Below, piece by piece: positions 10,092-21,203 of a stretch of 64,000 nucleotides of DNA. The translations under genes and the position numbers were made by a program. Where the stretch lies: positions 15,742,138 to 15,806,137 of the forward strand of contig CM068544.1 in NCBI GenBank assembly GCA_035048495.1. Direction: 5' to 3'. This stretch comes from Euptelea pleiosperma. Taxonomy: Eukaryota; Streptophyta; Magnoliopsida; Ranunculales; Eupteleaceae. Under the pieces are notes generated by a model. It was not told the origin of the DNA. It worked only from the letters and a program-made list of their open reading frames with translations, and did no database searches. Positions within the stretch are counted from its first letter, which is position 1. The number at the start of each line of letters is the position of its first letter.

Positions 10092-10176
10092 GAATTCCAA
10101 GACCCTAAGTCGTGTAGAACGTGGGATGATGGAACCATGAATTTTGGATCTGAAAAAGACCAATTCTGTGTATGGT

Positions 10177-10577
10177 CCAATCGATTGTACACTAGGTCCA
10201 ATTGATTGGGGTTAAGTGTCCAATCGATTGGGCTCAATAAGATTTATGTTCTGAAGGCACCAATCGATTACACAAGGTTCTCCAATGGATTTGACTCAGA
10301 AAAGTTTCTGTCCCGAAGGCTCCAATTGATTTCACAGAGTCTCCAATCGATTTGACTCAGATAAGTTTCTGTCCCGAAGACTCCAATCGATTTCTCAGGG
10401 TCTCCAATCGATTTGACTCAGATAAGTTTCTGTCCCAGAAACTATAATCAATTTCTCGGAGTCTCCAACCGATTGGGCTGAAATAAGTTTCTGCTTCGTA
10501 GTTTTCAATCGATTACACAGAGTCTCCAATCGATTGGGCTGTGTCCGATCGATTGGGAATAAGTTTCCAATCGATTG
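10177..10577. promoter_or_regulatory. CCAATCGATTGG array in copia-C 5' LTR
   Basis: Same layout as 5469-5806 but with one more pair near 10382-10460 (an added CTCAGGGTCTCCAATCGATT block). The unit number thus differs between the two LTRs of one element, while the roughly 21/40-bp steps are kept. Confidence 0.75.
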
Positions 10578-10923
10578 TACTATCTCATTAGTCAATTTTA
10601 TTGATTTAGACTCGGGTCAGTCCAATGACTAAGTTCGACCATTATATTTTTGTTCATTTTAACCAACTCCTATGGCCACTAAGTCACTTACCTTCTTAAT
10701 TGAGCGTACACGATCGTTAACTAACAAATCGATAGTTACTCAGATGACTCCTGTCGTCAATCGTCTGATTCTTGCTGTCTCTGTCTTTTAGTGTTCACGT
10801 AGTTGGTGAAGTATGCATACCACGACATCTCCACACTACACTAGTGCTCGTAGGAACGATTATAAGAATGTTTTTATGTCAAACAGAATCTTTGCCAAAT
10901 TGAATATGAAAATATTCCTTACA

Positions 10924-11473
10924 AGAGCTTCACCTGAGAAAACCTAATGCATCTTTTTATGAAGGCTCTATTTGTTTGAGAAACTACAATCTGTGTGATT
11001 CTTACAATCATCATCTCTGGCAGAGTGTCTCTATGGCGAATTCTTCTCTGAGGATTTTCTATTTTATCGAATTCATCAAAATGTAAGTGTCTCTATGAAC
11101 AAACCTTTTAGATAGAATTTAAATCTATCATAATTGGATATTTGATATTGGTGGATGAGTTTTTACACATTGAATTGAGTTGAGGATTGTGGAATCCTTG
11201 ATGAATCTATTTCTCTAAAATACAATGGGCCTAGTTTGACTCTCTAGGTGCATCGAGAAATGATTCTCGAATAGAATGAGTTGTGGATTATAGATCTGTG
11301 AGAAGAGTGCTTCTCTAAAAGTCTATTGGCCTAGGCTAACTCTCTAAGAAGTGATTCTCATTAGTTGAGACTAAGTGTTATCTTAGTTGCTTGATTATTT
11401 ATTTCAATTGGATATGTTGTAATGCATGATTAAAATAATATAATTTTACTCGTGTTGATTATTGGACAGTGGA
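10924..11473 (+). mobile_element. LTR-G, forward copy, 3' part (truncated)
   Basis: Continues from 4551 after removing copia-C element 1. It aligns with the minus-strand LTR-G (20560 down to 20283, then 14423 down to about 14150), including the phrase TTGACTCTCTAGGTGCATCG. It breaks off at about 11473, within ACAGTGGATG, where copia-C sequence begins. The last roughly 230 bp of the LTR are therefore missing. Confidence 0.75.
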
Positions 11474-11800
11474 TGTAAGGGGAGAAAAATTTCTTCATGA
11501 TTATATCTATTTTTCTAATTTCTCTACCATGTCTATTAGTACATGTTAATCCGATCTGCAATTCACCCACATTGCATTGTATTCAATTTCTTTATTATTA
11601 TTGCCAATGATATTACATGGTATGTGTTATCGGTGGATGTGTAGGAAATAGATCGAACGTAAAAACTTATTATATGTTTGTTATTTCTGAGTAATTGTGA
11701 AATAATGAGTGACTCATGTAAAGGGTTGGAATTTTATTCTTGATTTGTATACTCTTTATGTGATTAATGTTTTTGTCACGGAATTGCCAAAGGGGGAGAT
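11474..11800 (+). mobile_element. copia-C fragment 3: 3' internal end with polypurine tract
   Basis: Plus-strand sequence aligning to the minus strand of 6500-6163: GGGGAGAAAAATTT, TGATATTACATGGTATGTG, TTTTTGTCACGGAATTG, ending in the polypurine tract AAAGGGGGAGAT (11789-11800). No coding sequence. Confidence 0.75.
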
Positions 11801-12120
11801 TTTCATATTCTAATTTGACATAAAACATATATGTAACCATTCCTATGAGTGATAGTGCAACTTTCAGGATGTCGTGGTACACATACTTCATTGACTATGT
11901 GAAGACTAAAAGTCGAAGATCGTTGGAATCAGACGATTGACAACTGAGTAATCTACTACTATTTGTCTGCTAAAGATCGTGTCTGCTTACATAGGAAGGT
12001 AAGTCACTTAGTGGCCATAGGAATAATATTTTTAAGATAAAATATATTGGCTAAAACTTCTCACAGAACCTAGCTGGTCAAGGCCATTTGTTAGAGCCTT
12101 AAATTTGACTAAGGGGAAGT

Positions 12121-12440
12121 CCAATTGATTGGACCCCCGAGTACAATCAATTGGACCATATGGGACATAACATCTCAAAGGTACAATCGATTGGAACTTT
12201 GAGTACAATCGATTGGACCTTACGAACATAACATCCAAAAAGTACAATCGATTCGACCTCTGAGTACAATTGATTGGACCTTACGGACAGAACATCCAAA
12301 AGGTACAATCGATTGGACCATCCAGGATAGAACTTCCCAAAGGGAGAATCAATTGGACCTTGAGTAAAATCGATTGTACTGACAAATAGAAAATCCATCC
12401 AGACAGTATAATCGATTGGACCTGTTGTCCAATCGATTGG
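12121..12440. promoter_or_regulatory. CAATCGATTGG array of the diverged copia-C LTR
   Basis: Units start at 12121, 12143, 12183, 12205, 12244, 12266, 12305, 12345, 12366, 12408 and 12429. The steps are 22, 40, 22, 39, 22, 39, 40, 21, 42 and 21 bp. Most cores are ACAATCGATTGG. The spacing matches the other subfamily although the spacer DNA does not. Confidence 0.75.
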
Positions 12441-12524
12441 AGTACTTAGAATGAGTTCAATTTCATATCCGGTTTCATGTTCCCACTACCCCATCACATG
12501 CACGACCTAGGGCTTCAATACTCT

Positions 12525-12532
12525 TATAAATA
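12525..12532 (+). promoter_or_regulatory. TATA box of the plus-strand copia-C LTR
   Basis: TATAAATA in CTCTTATAAATAAAG, about 85 bp after the last array word, the same distance as in the other three copia-C LTRs. Confidence 0.65.
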
Positions 12533-13373
12533 AAGATTCCATTGAGCTTTATTAAATACACAAAGATAGATAACAAGTGAGAGTTATTGGTTTCAAGCTT
12601 CATACAGCTTAAAAAAAGTTGTCCTATTCGAAGAGCAAAGCCTAGGTATTCTTTCCATTATGAGTGAAAGGTTTTCTTTTCATTTTGATCATTGTCCAGA
12701 GCTTGATCGTTACCTTTGCTTAGGTTTTTCACCTAGAATTCTAACCTAATAAGCTAGAGAGTACCTCGTGTGTCTCAACACTATTTGAGCAATGTAGGGG
12801 GTTCAGGGTTTACTGAATCCTTCACTTTCGATAGAGACCGGTGTGTGAAAATTAAGATCGAGGAGTACTGATCGACGGTAGGTTTGGGGAGTACCAAACT
12901 GAACAAGCAGCAAAGGCTTCATGATTGAAAGGGCATGCATGGATTCATATCATGGAGCCAGAGGACATGGACGAATCGACAGTTGGCCTTGGCGAAGGTT
13001 GTATGTTGTATGGGAATGGTGCTGCGTAGGTAACTTCTGTGTACTCATAACTTTTCAGTTAGTGATACTTTTCGTTTGGACGTGGTTTTCCTTGGGTAAG
13101 GTTTCCACGTAAAAACTCGCATGTGTTATGGATTTTGATTGTTTAATTTTCACACAATTGTTAGATTAACTTAAGCGACTTAGAAACAATACCACGAAAA
13201 TATATTCGATTGAGATAATCATTTGTTAATCAATCAATTATTTTATAGGATTGTTGCATGCGATTAGATTACCTCTACCAGACCAATAATCTTATTAGGT
13301 TAATTAAAGATAATTTGAATACCTAATCAACCGCCTTTCTAGGTATTCGGATAAAAGAACGGACTAAATTTCA

Positions 13374-13900
13374 GAATGGACATCCCCTACTATAACTACC
13401 TTTGGTGAAATAACTACTACCACAGTTAAAGCTAAATTAAAATGGAGTATGGGAGATAAGGAAACATACACTTATAATAATTGAACTTTAAATGCTATAC
13501 ATTGTGCTTTATCTCTTGAATAGTTTAAGAGAATAACTGCATGTGAGATTTCGAAACAAGCATGGAACATTTTGAAAATGACCCATGAATGAACTAATTC
13601 AGTTAAGGTATCTAAACTTTAAATGCTCACAACACAGCTTGAAATTAGAATAATGAGTGAGGATGAAAGTTTCAGAGGCTTCTACACAAAATTAAGTGAA
13701 ATAATCGATTCTATGTGGGGTCTTGGTGAAGCTATCCCAGAACCAAAAATTTTTAGGAAAATTCTGAGTTCATTGCCTGATAGGTTTCACCCTTAAATAA
13801 CGGCTATTGAAGAAAGTAAAAATGTTGAAATAATAAAATTAGAAGAATTAATAGGGTCAATTCAAACAGTTGAACTTAAACTTCATGAAATTTTCTTTTA
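13374..13900 (+). pseudogene. copia gag (UBN2) remnant next to the plus-strand copia-C LTR
   Basis: Across several stops the plus strand reads LNAIHCALSLE, FKRITACEISKQAWNILKMT, MLTTQLEIRIMSEDESFRGF, YTKLSEIIDSMW and ILSSLPDRFHP, the middle of a copia gag (UBN2 family) similar to that of element 2. The gag N-terminus and zinc knuckle are missing, and the primer site after the LTR is not recognisable (GAATGGACATCC in its place). It stops at about 13900, where the reversed LTR-G ends. Confidence 0.8.
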
Positions 13901-14423
13901 ATTACCACGTTATGTCCTAGAGGGGGGTGAATAGGATAGTTTTTAATTTCTCTGCGGATTCTATATGGATTAAAAATTAATGATCACGCAAGGCGGAAAA
14001 GGATTAAACAATCAAATTAATAAACATCCGCAGAACATAGATATGGGTAAATCTGAGATAAAATATGCAAACATTTACAATCACATGAGGCACATATTTA
14101 TAGTGGTTTGGCGACTCCGTACCTCCATCCACTATCAAATACTCACCACGAGTATTATTCTATTATTTCAATCATGCATTATAAAATTTCTAATCAAAAT
14201 AAATAATCAAACAATTAAGATTACATTTAGTCTCAATTTAACGAGAATCGCTTCTCGTTCACCTAGAGAGTCAGCCTAGACCAGTAGTCTATTTAGAGAA
14301 GCCCTATTCTCATAGATCTACAATCCTCAATTTGATCTATACGAGAATCACATCTCGATTCACCTAGAGAGTCACAGTAGGCCCGTAGTATTTTAAAGAA
14401 ATAGATTTATCATGGATTCCACC
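13901..14423 (-). mobile_element. LTR-G, reverse copy, 3' end
   Basis: On the minus strand this is the last part of an LTR-G ending in CCTATTCACCCCCCTCTAGG, a phrase common at copia LTR 3' ends. Paired blocks with TGACTCTCTAGGTGAA(T)CGAG at about 14250 and 14370 show a short internal duplication also seen in the forward copy. The DNA beyond 13901 is plus-strand copia gag, so no LTR-G body follows in the expected direction. Confidence 0.7.
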
Positions 14424-15175
14424 TGATATTCGCTTAAAAGTGTATATTTTCCACTATTATCTTCTAAGCGTTATCACACTCTCTACGTAAAATTGCTCTA
14501 TTTACCCACTTTTCTACGTAAGAGTCTCTTATGTTGCGTAGAACATACTTTTCTAAACGAAATGGTATATTTGCATGAATTAAACACATATTGTGAAGTC
14601 TAGATATTAAAGTCGTTCTGATTAAATCTCATTATACGCTTTTCGTTATTGCAGAAAACCCGATCGGACGACTCTCAAAACTGACGGACCCATGATCAAC
14701 CACGGAAGCTTGATATCAGTACTTAAAAAGCCAGTAAGCCAATACAATAAGATACAAGCCAAGAACGGGTCAAGATAGAAAATCACCAATGCCGGACCTA
14801 AGACCAAAAGATCGGAAGTTGACCAAGACACAAGTCTAGTTTGAGAGACCATTTGACAGGTCAAGAAAAAAGACAATTGATCAATGTTGAATAGCTATGA
14901 TTAGCCGGTATTAGAAACACGCGGGCTTATTAGCATGTAATGGTTTCACAAGTTAGACCATCGTATGAGCCAAGTTGGTGGGCTGAAATTATGGGCCAAG
15001 GCCATGGGTCAAGAGGAGAATCAAAGGTGATTCAAGTTACTGGCCCTCAATATACAGTGAAGGTATGAAGAATGAGGTTTGATCTCGAGTGAATGGACGG
15101 GTGTGATCTACGAGGATGGGCCACCACAATGTTTGACGAAGATGAAGGCCACAAGGAGTTTTGCTATTAGCTTAC

Positions 15176-18135
15176 TGAAAGTAAGATTTTTCCGCGTCGT
15201 TGGTAACGGAAATCCTAATCTCAACACATTTGTAATATTATCCGATTTAATTCCTGCAAAAATAGTAATTCTTGCACAGTGGGAAGTTTCAGATGTCGAT
15301 CCGCACTCGGGTGTAGTTAACGCAATCAAGAACATAAAATGATGGATTTTTGCTAGAAAAATGCCAGAAATTCATGGATGGCATGGAGAGGTGAGAATGG
15401 TGGATTTATGATTTTTAAAACATGATTTTTAGTGAAGGGGATTATACTATCAATAACATCACATGAGAGATAATAAAAAAATAATAATAATATAAAAGAA
15501 GAATTTATTTATCGAATTTATTTCAACTTATAATGTTCAACTTCAAATTGCATAAAACAAATAAAACAGATAAAGAGAGATAAAAAAAATAGAAAACTAG
15601 AGAGAGAAAGAAACATCAAGAGAGAGAAAAAGAAAACAAGAGAGAGAATGAACTAAAGAGAAATAGAGATTTAGAGAGAGAAGGAGAAGAAAGTAGAGAG
15701 AGAGAAATAGAGAAAAAGAAAAGACCCTAAAGAGATAAAATAGAAGTAGAGAGAGAAGGTAGAGAGAGAGAGAAACTAGGTAGAGTGAGAGATAGAGAGA
15801 GAAAACTCGCCCTAGAGAGGGTAGGAGAAGGTTAGAGTGAAGAGAAGAGATTCACAACTTACCTTGGAGAACTTACCCTTGCATGACCATGAGATGATGA
15901 GAGCACCGTTGCTTCCCGGAGTGGTTGCATGAGGAGGATGTGCAAGAGGATCTGGTGAAGATGAGGAAGATGAGGGGTGTGAGATCTTGCTGTTTTGTTG
16001 CACGGTGGAGAAGGACAAGTGGGAAAAGGGGTGACGGCCTGGTCTACAGCGTGGAGGAGATGAGACATGGAGGAGATCCTCCGGGCAGTTGCAGGTGGTG
16101 GTGGACGGTGATGATGGTGTGGAGCATGGCCTTAGACACCATCCGGAGAGTAAAGAGAAACCGTTGATTTTTGGTTCGTGCAGTCCGTGAAGCAAGCTTT
16201 AATGGTGATGGTTGGTTTGGGAAGGTGTTTCCCACGGTGGTAGTGTAGCAGGCTGCCCTTTGAGATGACCCATGGTGGCTGCTTGCTGGGTGTAGAGAAT
16301 GGAGAGAGGACGGCTGTGCAGCAGCAATGTGGAGAAGTTGCAGCGGCAAGAACGCCGGAGAAGATGGTGGTGGAGGAGGAGGAGAAGACTATCCTCCTTC
16401 CCTTCTCTCCTTCCTCTTTTTCTTCCTCATTTTCTTGTTTTTTTTTGTTTTTTTTTTTTGTTTTTCTAATCTTTCTTTTTGGAGAAAACCATCAACAGAA
16501 GTGTTAACGGCTTGGATAATGGAGGGAGGTGAAGAGAGTACCGACGGTGAGGCCTTGTTGCAAGCTGCAACAGCAGTTGGAGGGTGGATGAGCAGGCGAC
16601 GGAGATGGAGGTGGTGCTGTGGGAGGTCGCAGGCGACGGAGATGGAGGTGGTGCTGCGGTTTTCGGCAGCAATGAGCAGCAGTGATCGGCTGGAGTTGCA
16701 GGTGAAGCAACCAGCTGGGAACCTTGGTAGACGGTGTGCTTCACGGTGTTAGGATGAGGGGCGTGTCGGTATGAAGATGTAGATGCAGCAGGCTTGGACA
16801 TGGTGAAGAAGATGGAAAGATAGCGATCGTGATGGTGAATAGGGCAGGCTGAAGACCGGCTGGCCGAAGTTGCAAACCTGCAACTCCGGCGTTGGTGAAA
16901 GAAGGAGAAGAAGAGGATGGATGACCATCCAAGATAGGGGAGGACGATGGTGCGGGTTGCACTGTCGTGCTTGCTGCTGGAGCAGTTGTCGGCCCTGTTT
17001 ACAAGAAGAAGTAGAAGAAGAAGAAGAAGAGAAGAAGAAGAAAAAGATGAAGAACCAGTTCGCCGGAGAAGAGAAGAGAAAAGGAGAAGAGGAAAAAGAA
17101 AAAGTCGAGAAAAGAATGAGGAGAAGGTGGAAAACGTGGGGGAGAAGGTTTTGGGGAGAGAAAGGAGAAGAAAGGAGGGGGATTAGGGTTCCAGAGAACC
17201 CTTCTCCTTCCCCTTTTTTTAAAATTTAATTAAAATTATTTTGAAATTCACGGGGTCCACTAACTGGTCGGACAACGGGTCGATGATGATGGGCCCGGCT
17301 ACTGGCCCACATGGATTGATGATGTCCATCGTCTCACAAGATGATGTGATAGACAGTCTGATGGCGATCGGATGGATGGTGACTTGATTGGGACCTAGAT
17401 TGGTAGATCGATGGATCTAGAAAGATCCAACGGTCCGATTGAAGATCCAACGGTCCGATGGAAGATCCAACGGTCAGAAAGCTAAAGGAGATGAGATAGA
17501 GCCGATGGGCAGGAGTTCTGGGGTTAGGTCAGTAGATTCAAGGATCGAGAGATGAAGAGAGAGAGAGAATAAGGAGAGATGAGAGAAAAAGTATCAGAAA
17601 ATGGAGATAAAAGTATTGGCAGAGGGTCTGGAACCTTGGTCTTCACTGTGACCATCCTCACGCTTCTCCAGTAGAGTAGACTATCATTCCTTGCTGACTC
17701 ATGTGGCTTTAAACGCTTTGGTCCGTCTCTTGGTCATTGGCTCTCCTACTCTCTTCGTTCTTTGGGCCGACTTTTTGGTCCTCTTATTCAGCCCATATTT
17801 GGCCCATATCTTCTAGTCATAGCATGTGGGCTCTTTAAGCTTTGATAATGGGCTTTCCTGATTGATGTGGACTCACAAGTCTCGAGAATTGTCCCATCAG
17901 GGTTTCTTGCGACAGAAGAAGCGCGAATGAGACTCTATCAGAATGACTTCATGTCTAGACTTCCGAAAATGTGTTTAATGCATGCAAATATACCATTTCG
18001 TCCAGAAAAGTGTGTTCTACGCAACAAAAGAGACTCTTACGTAGAAAAGTAAATAAATAGAGTATTTTAACGTAGGAGAGTGTGAAAACGCTTAGAAGAT
18101 AACAGTGGAAAATATACACTTTTAAGCGAATATCA
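15176..18135 (-). mobile_element. T2 solo LTR (inner), nested in the outer T2 LTR, duplication CTTAC
   Basis: On the minus strand it begins TGATATTCGCTTAAAAG (18135) and ends TTACTTTCA (15176). CTTAC flanks it at 15171-15175 and 18136-18140, a perfect duplication. At 2,960 bp it is a member of the same family as its host, inserted in the opposite direction. It is GA-rich on the plus strand (15560-15830, 16980-17180). Confidence 0.92.
17424..17475. repeat. GATCCAACGGTC three-copy tandem in T2
   Basis: GATCCAACGGTC starts at 17424, 17444 and 17464, spaced exactly 20 bp. The same word forms the perfect inverted repeat in T1 LTRs (34411-34438, 60199-60226), linking the two subfamilies. Confidence 0.8.
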
Positions 18136-18721
18136 CTTACATATGGGCCCATGATCATTAAGAAAGAGAAACACAACGGGCAAAGTCGGGATATTGCTAA
18201 TAAGAGATGGAACTCGATGGAGGGAGCACGTGATGGGTGGCATTGAGGAACTCGGAGGAGATCCAGCCGTACATTTTAGCAACTCTTATGAATCATAAAA
18301 ATCCAATCAACAAGAGGAGGAGACACGCTGACTTGGGCTGGGATGATAAAGATCAAGATGGTGGAAAGACGTTGTGGAACTACGAGGTGGAGCCCATGGG
18401 CTTAACAAGAGTGCAAAGGCCTAGCTAGTTGGAATACATGGGATTAATACCGTGTATGGTGCATTAAATGGTAGAAGTGGCTAATATTTTGTATGGTGGG
18501 GTCCACAATGAGGGAAATTATCACAAGAAGATCCAATGGTTCAACCTTTCCCTTGTACCTTATAAAAAGAAGGAAAGCTTCTATTCCTATGAAAAGGAAG
18601 CTTTTAAATTGTGGAAGGAGGATAGCATAGCCACATGATGGCTATAAGATATAGAGGTGGGACCGTCCTTTTTGGGCACTATCGCCAAAACAGCAACCCA
18701 CGTGTTGCTCATCACCAAAAC

Positions 18722-18731
18722 CTCTATATAA
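18722..18731 (+). promoter_or_regulatory. candidate TATA box of the outer T2 LTR
   Basis: CTCTATATAAGACC is followed by a CT-rich stretch resembling a plant leader. TTATAAAAAG at about 18560 is an alternative. Confidence 0.35.
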
Positions 18732-20530
18732 GACCCCCACATTCCAAAACCATCTCCCTCTCCACTGACGGTTTTGATTTCCTCTTTCCTCCAAAAAACC
18801 CTAAGCCTCTTCTTCTCTCCACATCTCTCCCCTTCCATCTCCTTCCCATCTCTCTCAAGACCGCCCCCATCTCTTTCTCCGTCAAAGAGCTCTCTCCATG
18901 AAGCTCATCTTGACGGCTCTCAACACCACCGTTATCTCCTCTTTGGACGGCGCTTCACAAAGCATCCTGCTACTCACAGTTTCGCTGTGTGCTTAGCTAA
19001 GATCTCGCACCTCCTCCTTGCACCGTCCTAGGCAGACTTGCAACTCCGACAGGTTTGCAACACATCTCCATCATCCTCTCAACTGTAGCCTTCCTCCACT
19101 CTCACTTGGCCATTACACCTCTAGCCTGCAACGACGGTTGCTCATCTCTTAAACCACCGCTTCACCTGGCGTTCCTCCCTCTCAAAGCTACAATAGGGCG
19201 CCTCCTTTACTTCTTCTCCGGGCAGACCTGCAACTCTGGCAGGTTTGCAACGCAAGAGCACCGGCAACTCATAGATCTACTACCCCCACCTGCTGGTGCA
19301 CCCTTCACTTCCATCATGAAGCTGCACCGAGCTCCACTCAGGTAAGTTCCAAAAGCTCCACCACCTCTTGCCATGGCGGCTCACCGCCGTCCACACCTCT
19401 CAATCCTCCATAGCGAGCCGTCGCTCCCTTCTTCACTTGTTGGACTGGTGGTGCACCACCGCCGCCCCTATCTTCATCTCCTTCACCGATCTATCCAAGA
19501 AAAACAAAACCAAAAAAAAAAAAAAATAGAAAGAGAAGAGAAGAGAGAAGAAGAGAGGAGGAAGCCAGTCTTCGTAGCCGCCCACCTTTTCCTCCATCTC
19601 CATGAACATCTCCACCACCGCCTCAACCATCACTGCCTCCATCACTTTGATCAACGCCTCCACCTCGCCTTCACGCCTTGGCCAACAGCCAATGGTCCAA
19701 CCACCACCGTATCCACTTGGGCCTTGGGCATTTCCGTGTTTATCAATAATCTTGCTGATTTTTCTCTCTCCGGGTAAGTGTCTAGGTAGTTTCTCTCTCT
19801 AGATTGCTCCATCTTCTCTATCTTCTCCTCTTTCCCTATAACTTTAGTTTTCTCTCTCTAAAAGTTTCTCTAGTTAATTTTTAATGTTTTTTAGTAGTTA
19901 GTTTTTTTTAAGCATTGTAATGTACGTACCTTTGGTTATTTTAATTAATAAAGTGGTCTCTTTTAAATGCAATTTATTATCGTTTACCATTCCTTATGCT
20001 TTTATTAAGTGGTAGTTTCTCTCTCTAAAATCACTAAACATGTTTTAAATTCGATCCCCCAATCACCATTCTCATCCTTCCATCCTTTATTTTTAGTAAT
20101 TTCTAAGCAAAATCTATCATTTCATGTTCTAATTTGCGCAAACTAACCCCGAGTGCGGATCGACATCCGACACAAATCCCTATACAAAAGTTCATATTTT
20201 GCAGGATTAAAAATCGGATAATTTACAAATGTGTTGATTCTAGGGTTTTCGTAACCAACGATGCGGAAAAACCCTACTTTCACCACCTTCCTCAACTCAA
20301 TTTGATGAGTAGTCACTCATCTACCAATCACAAATAATCAAGTTTTATAATTTCGAATTCTATCTCAAAAATTTTGTTTATAGAGACACTTACCTTTAGA
20401 TGAATCCGATCCAATGGATAATCCTTTGGAGAAGTATTCACCACAGAGACACTGCCATAAATAATCCTCTTCTCCCTAGAAGATGATTGCAAAATCAATA
20501 CGCTCTGTAGTCTCTTCAAACAATTAGAGT

Positions 20531-20755
20531 AGCCTTCACACAAGATAATCTAGATTTGATTAGGTGAAGCTCTCTCAAACAATCTAGAGCCTTCACGAAA
20601 GATGAACAAAATTTGTTCAGGTCAAGCTCTCTCAAACAATTAGAGCAGCCTTCACAAAAGATAATCTAGATTTGATCAGGTGAAGCTCTCTCAAACAATC
20701 TAGAGCCTTCACGAAAGATGAACAAAATTTGTTCAGATCAAGCTCTCTCAAATTC
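20531..20755. repeat. alternating A-B-A-B tandem (about 57-60 bp monomers)
   Basis: Monomer A (20531 and 20647) contains AATCTAGATT and monomer B (20588 and 20704) contains GAACAAAATTTGTTC; both start GCCTTCAC and end AAGCTCTCTCAAA. Two A-B dimers of about 116 bp are therefore present. The forward LTR-G copy has a single degenerate monomer at 10924-10990, so this is an expansion in the reverse copy. Confidence 0.85.
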
Positions 20756-20960
20756 CAAATCTCTGAACTCAAAAGATGATAATTAAAGGATGTGAGTCAA
20801 AAGAAAGCTTGATTGGTTCTATTCTAATGGAGGGCAATGACTCTATTATATAAGTTTATTCCTTCTCAATAGAAGCGGGCCTAAAATAGCCACTGGATTG
20901 ACTCAAATGCGCATAAATTCGCACAAAAGAATGAGTCAAAAATAGATCCGGAATGGATGG

Positions 20961-21203
20961 GGTCGACCACACAATTTGACCGGTCGATCGGACGTAGGTC
21001 GGCCGCACAATTTGGCCGGTCGACTAATCAGGTCAGAACCTAAAAAATATCCATGTTGAATGTCTGGTCGGTCGCACAAAATGGTCGATCGGCCGCTCAG
21101 GTCAAAACTAGAAAATCTGGTAAAGAGAGGTCCGGTCGACCGCACCTTTTGACTGGTCAGAGTAAAAAGACTCCGATCAGCCACTAAAAATAGTCGGTCG
21201 GCC
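20961..21203. promoter_or_regulatory. GGTCGACC word array of reverse LTR-G
   Basis: Word pairs start at 20961/20982, 20997/21018, 21134/21155 and 21174/21196, spaced 21, 21, 21 and 22 bp. One pair at 21066/21083 is shortened to 17. The usual pair is GGTCGACC, acaattt, GACC, then GGTCGA. The TATA box of this copy lies about 108 bp away on the minus strand. Confidence 0.6.

Larger units (their letters stand above)
4552..10923 (-). mobile_element. copia-C element 1, complete ends, internally deleted
   Basis: Two LTRs (4552-6151 and 9273-10923) flank an internal region reading on the minus strand. The target duplication AGAGC is perfect (4547-4551 and 10924-10928). LTRs begin TGTAAGGAAT and end TTTCA on the minus strand. 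The polypurine tract sits at 6152-6163 and a decayed tRNA-iMet primer site at 9257-9272. Internal order is gag remnant, protease, integrase, RT, the copia order. Gag, the integrase core and the second half of RT/RNase H are deleted and key residues are mutated, so it cannot move by itself. It interrupts LTR-G, whose two parts join cleanly across it. Confidence 0.93.
9273..10923 (-). repeat. 5' LTR of copia-C element 1
   Basis: About 1,650 bp with ends TG...CA on the minus strand, adjacent to the primer site on its left and the AGAGC duplication on its right. It contains the TATA box (10084-10091) and a CCAATCGATTGG array (10177-10577). This would be the promoter copy. Confidence 0.93.
11801..13373 (+). 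repeat. copia-C LTR, plus strand, diverged subfamily
   Basis: Begins at TTTCATATTC directly after the polypurine tract, lacking the first 12 bp of the family LTR (TGTAAGGAATAT), and ends in ...CTAAATTTCA. The spacer sequences between array words differ from those of elements 1 and 2 (AACATCCAAAAGG instead of TTTCTGTCCCGAAGG), marking a separate subfamily. It is followed by gag sequence, not by flanking DNA. Confidence 0.8.
14424..20282 (+). mobile_element. T2 solo LTR (outer), target duplication CCACC
   Basis: Begins TGATATTCGCTTAAAAG and ends CCCTACTTTCA, flanked by perfect CCACC copies (14419-14423 and 20283-20287). No internal element is present, so it is a solo LTR left by recombination. 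Without the nested LTR it is about 2.9 kb. It contains TATA-like sequences at 18560 and 18724, long CT-rich stretches (18790-19900) and GTTGCAG/CTGCAAC dyads. ORF-like frames inside are products of biased composition. Confidence 0.92.

Noticed and set aside
15812..17229. ORFs with Ser/Pro/His or Arg/Glu runs
   Set aside because: Compositional by-products within the inner T2 solo LTR.
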